Assembly (NCBI GenBank): GCA_049669185.1
Contig: JBATKF010000445.1
Coordinates: forward strand, 1 to 7,676
Origin: Thiosocius sp049669185
GTDB taxonomy: Bacteria; Pseudomonadota; Gammaproteobacteria; Chromatiales; Chromatiaceae
Reading direction: 5' to 3'
Length of the DNA: 7,676 nucleotides
Position numbers and translations under genes: made by a program. Below the pieces are notes generated by a model. That model worked only from the letters and a program-made list of their open reading frames with translations, ran no database searches and was not told the DNA's origin. Below, in pieces: positions 6,174 through 7,676 of the stretch (the stretch's first letter is position 1; every line of letters begins with the position of its first letter).

Positions 6174-6605
6174 TCAGAGTTCCAGCGGCTTGGGCTGTTG
6201 GGCCTGGTGGGTATGCTCGGGGCCGGCGAAGATGCGAAGTTTCTTCATCATCGATCGACCCAGGGGATTGCGCGGCAGCATGCCGCGCACCGCAGTCTCG
6301 ATCACACGCTCCGGGGCCTTTTGCAGCTGCTTCTCGAGGCTGATCGATTTCAGGTTGCCTATGTAGCCGGTGTGGTGGTGATACAGCTTGTCTTTGAGCT
6401 TGTTGCCGGTGACGGCCACTTTCTCGGCGTTGACGACCACAATGTAGTCGCCGGTGTCGACGTGCGGGGTGAAGATCGGCTTGTGTTTGCCCCTAAGGCG
6501 GCGTGCGATCTCCGAGGCCAAGCGGCCGAGGGTCTTGCCATCGGCGTCGACCAGTAACCATTCCCGGCGGACCTCTGCGGGCTTTGCGCTGACCGTGGTA
6601 CTCAT
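6174..6605 (-). CDS. rplM: 50S ribosomal protein L13
   Basis: L13 is an early-assembly protein of the large subunit that binds 23S rRNA. From the ATG at 6605 the product has 143 residues (E. coli 142). Conserved blocks are DADGKTLGRLASEIARRLRG, TPHVDTGDYIVVVNAEKVAVTG, YHHHTGYIG, PERVIETAVRGMLPRNPLGR and the terminal AGPEHTHQAQQP. An open frame extends five codons further to a TTG at 6620, but the ATG is preferred: GGAG stands nine bases before it and the length fits the family. It is the first gene of the rplM-rpsI operon, with a promoter at 6657-6685. In E. coli this operon is autoregulated by L13; no such site can be identified here by eye. Confidence 0.98.
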   Translation of the reverse strand: MSTTVSAKPAEVRREWLLVDADGKTLGRLASEIARRLRGKHKPIFTPHVDTGDYIVVVNAEKVAVTGNKLKDKLYHHHTGYIGNLKSISLEKQLQKAPERVIETAVRGMLPRNPLGRSMMKKLRIFAGPEHTHQAQQPKPLEL

Positions 6606-6656
6606 TAAGACAGGCTCCAAACCAGGGCGTTGTGCGTGGTTTACGAAAGGGCGCGA

Positions 6657-6685
6657 ATGTTACCCGGAAGGCAGCGAATGCGCAA
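6657..6685 (-). promoter_or_regulatory. Predicted sigma-70 promoter of rplM-rpsI
   Basis: On the minus strand, TTGCGC (6680-6685) and TAACAT (6657-6662) have a 17-bp spacer. Transcription would start near 6650, giving a leader of about 45 bases. The hexamers and spacing are identical to those upstream of the full-length porin gene. Confidence 0.6.
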
Positions 6686-6756
6686 GCCGCCCGGCAGACT
6701 GCGCAAGGGCGTGGGATACGGGCGCCAGGGCGATGCGCATTCGGCGGCCCGCGGGC

Positions 6757-6785
6757 AAAAAAAAGCGCGACGGGGATGTCGCGCT
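6757..6785 (-). terminator. Strong Rho-independent terminator upstream of rplM
   Basis: On the minus strand, AGCGCGAC (6778-6785) pairs with GTCGCGCT (6764-6771) around a 6-base loop, followed by a run of eight T residues (6757-6764; the first also pairs in the stem). It ends transcription from the ferredoxin gene and/or the candidate small RNA before the rplM promoter. Confidence 0.92.
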
Positions 6786-6838
6786 CAATATAACCACCAA
6801 AGGAGGATGGAGGAGAGCTGATTCAAGCGAATCAGCAT
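6757..6838 (-). ncRNA. Candidate trans-acting small RNA with anti-Shine-Dalgarno motifs
   Basis: This is a predicted RNA of about 82 bases. Its 5' hairpin is perfect: GCTGATTC/GAATCAGC with a 4-base loop, plus 6817-6836. A C/U-rich linker with CUCCUCC follows (6809-6815). A second hairpin, CCAUC/GGUGG (6806-6810 with 6794-6798), has a 7-base loop reading CUCCUUU. The last element is a terminator hairpin with eight U residues. Both C/U motifs are complementary to Shine-Dalgarno sequences, a design known from sRNAs such as RsaE/RoxS and the Rhodobacter CcsR family. A promoter-like TTGACT-N18-AATATT ends about six bases before the first hairpin. It could instead be a processed 3' UTR of the upstream ferredoxin mRNA. 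No family is recognised and there is no expression evidence. Confidence 0.5.
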
Positions 6839-6843
6839 GTGTA

Positions 6844-6873
6844 AATATTCTTACATTGTTCTGGATAAGTCAA
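6844..6873 (-). promoter_or_regulatory. Candidate promoter of the small RNA
   Basis: TTGACT (5/6 match to consensus; 6868-6873) and AATATT (4/6; 6844-6849) have an 18-bp spacer. The predicted start is near 6838. The -10 region lies inside an imperfect palindrome, GTGTAA-N6-TTACAT (6839-6856), which might be a regulator site overlapping the promoter. Confidence 0.4.
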
Positions 6874-6912
6874 CCCCGAACTACCAAAGCGGGTCGCAGG
6901 GACGGGTTTGGC

Positions 6913-7230
6913 TCAGCGCGGGTCGAGCTGCAGACGCTCGACCCGGTTCCCTCTGATCAAGTGCTGTTCAATGATTTCTTCCAGGTCGACGCGATCGACG
7001 TAGGTGTACCACACCGCCTCGGGGTAGATCACGATCACGGGTCCGAGTTCGCAGCGGTCCAGGCATCCCGCGGTGTTGACGCGGATCTTGCCGGCGCCCG
7101 AGATACCGAGCTCCTTGCAGCGTCGCTTGACGTAATCGCGGGCGTCTCGCGCGCCGCACTGGTTGCAGCTCTGGCTGCCGTCGGCGCGTTCGTTGGTGCA
7201 GAAAAACACGTGGTGTGAAAAATGACTCAT
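6913..7230 (-). CDS. Thioredoxin-like (2Fe-2S) ferredoxin
   Basis: This small soluble electron carrier has 105 residues. The cysteine pattern fits the thioredoxin-fold [2Fe-2S] ferredoxin family: C11, C22 (ten residues later), then C56 and C60 in the closing GCLDRCELGP motif. C25 is an alternative to C22. The following PVIVIYPEAVWYTYVD and DLEEIIEQHL segments match the family core. The ATG at 7230 is preferred over longer in-frame options because GGAAG lies just upstream and MSHFSHHVFFC is the usual N-terminus. Its partner enzyme is unknown. It diverges, with a 46-base gap, from an iron-sulfur protein gene, which hints at shared regulation or a shared redox role. Transcription probably ends at 6757-6785. 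Confidence 0.92.
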   Translation of the reverse strand: MSHFSHHVFFCTNERADGSQSCNQCGARDARDYVKRRCKELGISGAGKIRVNTAGCLDRCELGPVIVIYPEAVWYTYVDRVDLEEIIEQHLIRGNRVERLQLDPR

Positions 7231-7276
7231 ACAGGCTTCCGGACGGCGGTGTGCTTCTGGCGGCATTATAGTGGGC

Positions 7277-7676
7277 ATGGCCGATGGCAAAGCCCCCTTA
7301 ACACCACAAGAAGCGCTCGACCGCTGCGTCAAGTGCGGCATGTGCCTGCCCGAGTGCCCCACATATCGCCTCGAGCGCAATGAGAACGAGTCGCCACGGG
7401 GTCGCCTCGCGTTGATAGAGGGCCTGCTGCAGGACCGTCTAACGGGTGATGCGACGCTGACGAGACATCTCGACAACTGTCTCGGCTGCCGACGCTGCGA
7501 GCGGGTCTGCCCGTCCCTGGTGCCCTATGGTCGTCTGCTCGACGTGGCCCGGGAGCGGCTGGCTGGCGGTCGACCCCGGCGGCTGGCCGCTTTGATTCAG
7601 GATCCGACACTGCAACACTGGGGCACGCAGCTGGCGCGACGCACGCCCGAGGCGCTTTCGCGACCGCTGCAGACGC
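7277..7676 (+). CDS. GlcF-like iron-sulfur protein with two [4Fe-4S] motifs (3' end outside window)
   Basis: This reading frame is open from ATG at 7277 to the right edge (133 codons plus one base). It shows two ferredoxin-type cluster motifs: C17-x2-C20-x2-C23-x3-C27-P in CVKCGMCLPECP, and C68-x2-C71-x2-C74-x3-C78-P in CLGCRRCERVCP. Between them, ESPRGRLALIEGLL matches the link in glycolate oxidase subunit GlcF and related Fe-S subunits (GlpC, LutA types). These pass electrons from a flavin-containing partner. The expected C-terminal CCG domains would lie beyond the window. No clear Shine-Dalgarno sequence precedes the ATG; GTG at 7271 is an in-frame alternative. Assigning it to glycolate oxidase specifically would need a glcD/glcE neighbour, so no symbol is given. 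Confidence 0.88.
   Translation, partial: MADGKAPLTPQEALDRCVKCGMCLPECPTYRLERNENESPRGRLALIEGLLQDRLTGDATLTRHLDNCLGCRRCERVCPSLVPYGRLLDVARERLAGGRPRRLAALIQDPTLQHWGTQLARRTPEALSRPLQT

Noticed and set aside
6620..6620. Upstream TTG start for rplM (adds five residues)
   Set aside because: The ATG at 6605 has better ribosome binding site spacing and gives the usual family length.
6837..6956. Plus-strand 39-codon frame (MCKYSYIV...) after an AGGAGG
   Set aside because: The AGGAGG is about 30 bases away, too far for a start signal, and the frame runs antisense into the ferredoxin gene. The purine motif is better explained as the complement of the anti-SD motifs in the minus-strand RNA.

Overview
The window looks like chromosomal DNA from a GC-rich gammaproteobacterium. 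The IlvA, RpiA, S9 and L13 products follow their Escherichia coli counterparts closely in length and motifs. The ilvA/rpiA divergent pair, the Lys/Ala-repeat H1-like protein and the porin type would fit purple sulfur bacteria or relatives (Chromatiales), but that placement is an inference; no species can be named from this sequence alone.

Layout, left to right. (1) The 3' end of a histone H1-like gene on the plus strand, made of seven near-identical 36-bp repeats, closed by a strong terminator. (2) A 172-bp stretch bounded by inverted GYTTATCTCACC ends, MITE-like in shape, next to the ilvA stop. (3) ilvA (minus; threonine deaminase) diverging from rpiA (plus; ribose-5-phosphate isomerase) across about 395 bp of non-coding DNA. 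(4) Two tandem minus-strand porin genes. The upstream copy (4215-5303) is full length with a clear promoter and terminator. The downstream copy (3167-4018) has lost about 78 residues in frame, uses GTG as its start and has a weaker ribosome binding site. (5) A 340-bp AT-richer spacer with inverted repeats. (6) rplM-rpsI (L13-S9) followed 46 bp later by a tRNA-Gln(CUG) gene, all on the minus strand. (7) A compact candidate small RNA on the minus strand, with a promoter-like sequence, three hairpins, two anti-Shine-Dalgarno C/U motifs and a terminator with eight U residues. (8) A small thioredoxin-like [2Fe-2S] ferredoxin gene (minus) diverging from a GlcF-like two-[4Fe-4S] protein gene (plus) that runs off the right edge.

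Most of the window is housekeeping: isoleucine synthesis, pentose phosphate carbon flow, translation, outer-membrane permeability and electron transfer. The less ordinary items are the candidate anti-SD small RNA (6757-6838), the shared YTTATCTCACCG motif placed identically after the ilvA and rpiA stop codons, the internally deleted porin, and the homogenised H1 tail repeats. The rplM and full-length porin genes carry the same promoter hexamers at the same spacing (TTGCGC-N17-TAACAT), which supports both promoter calls.
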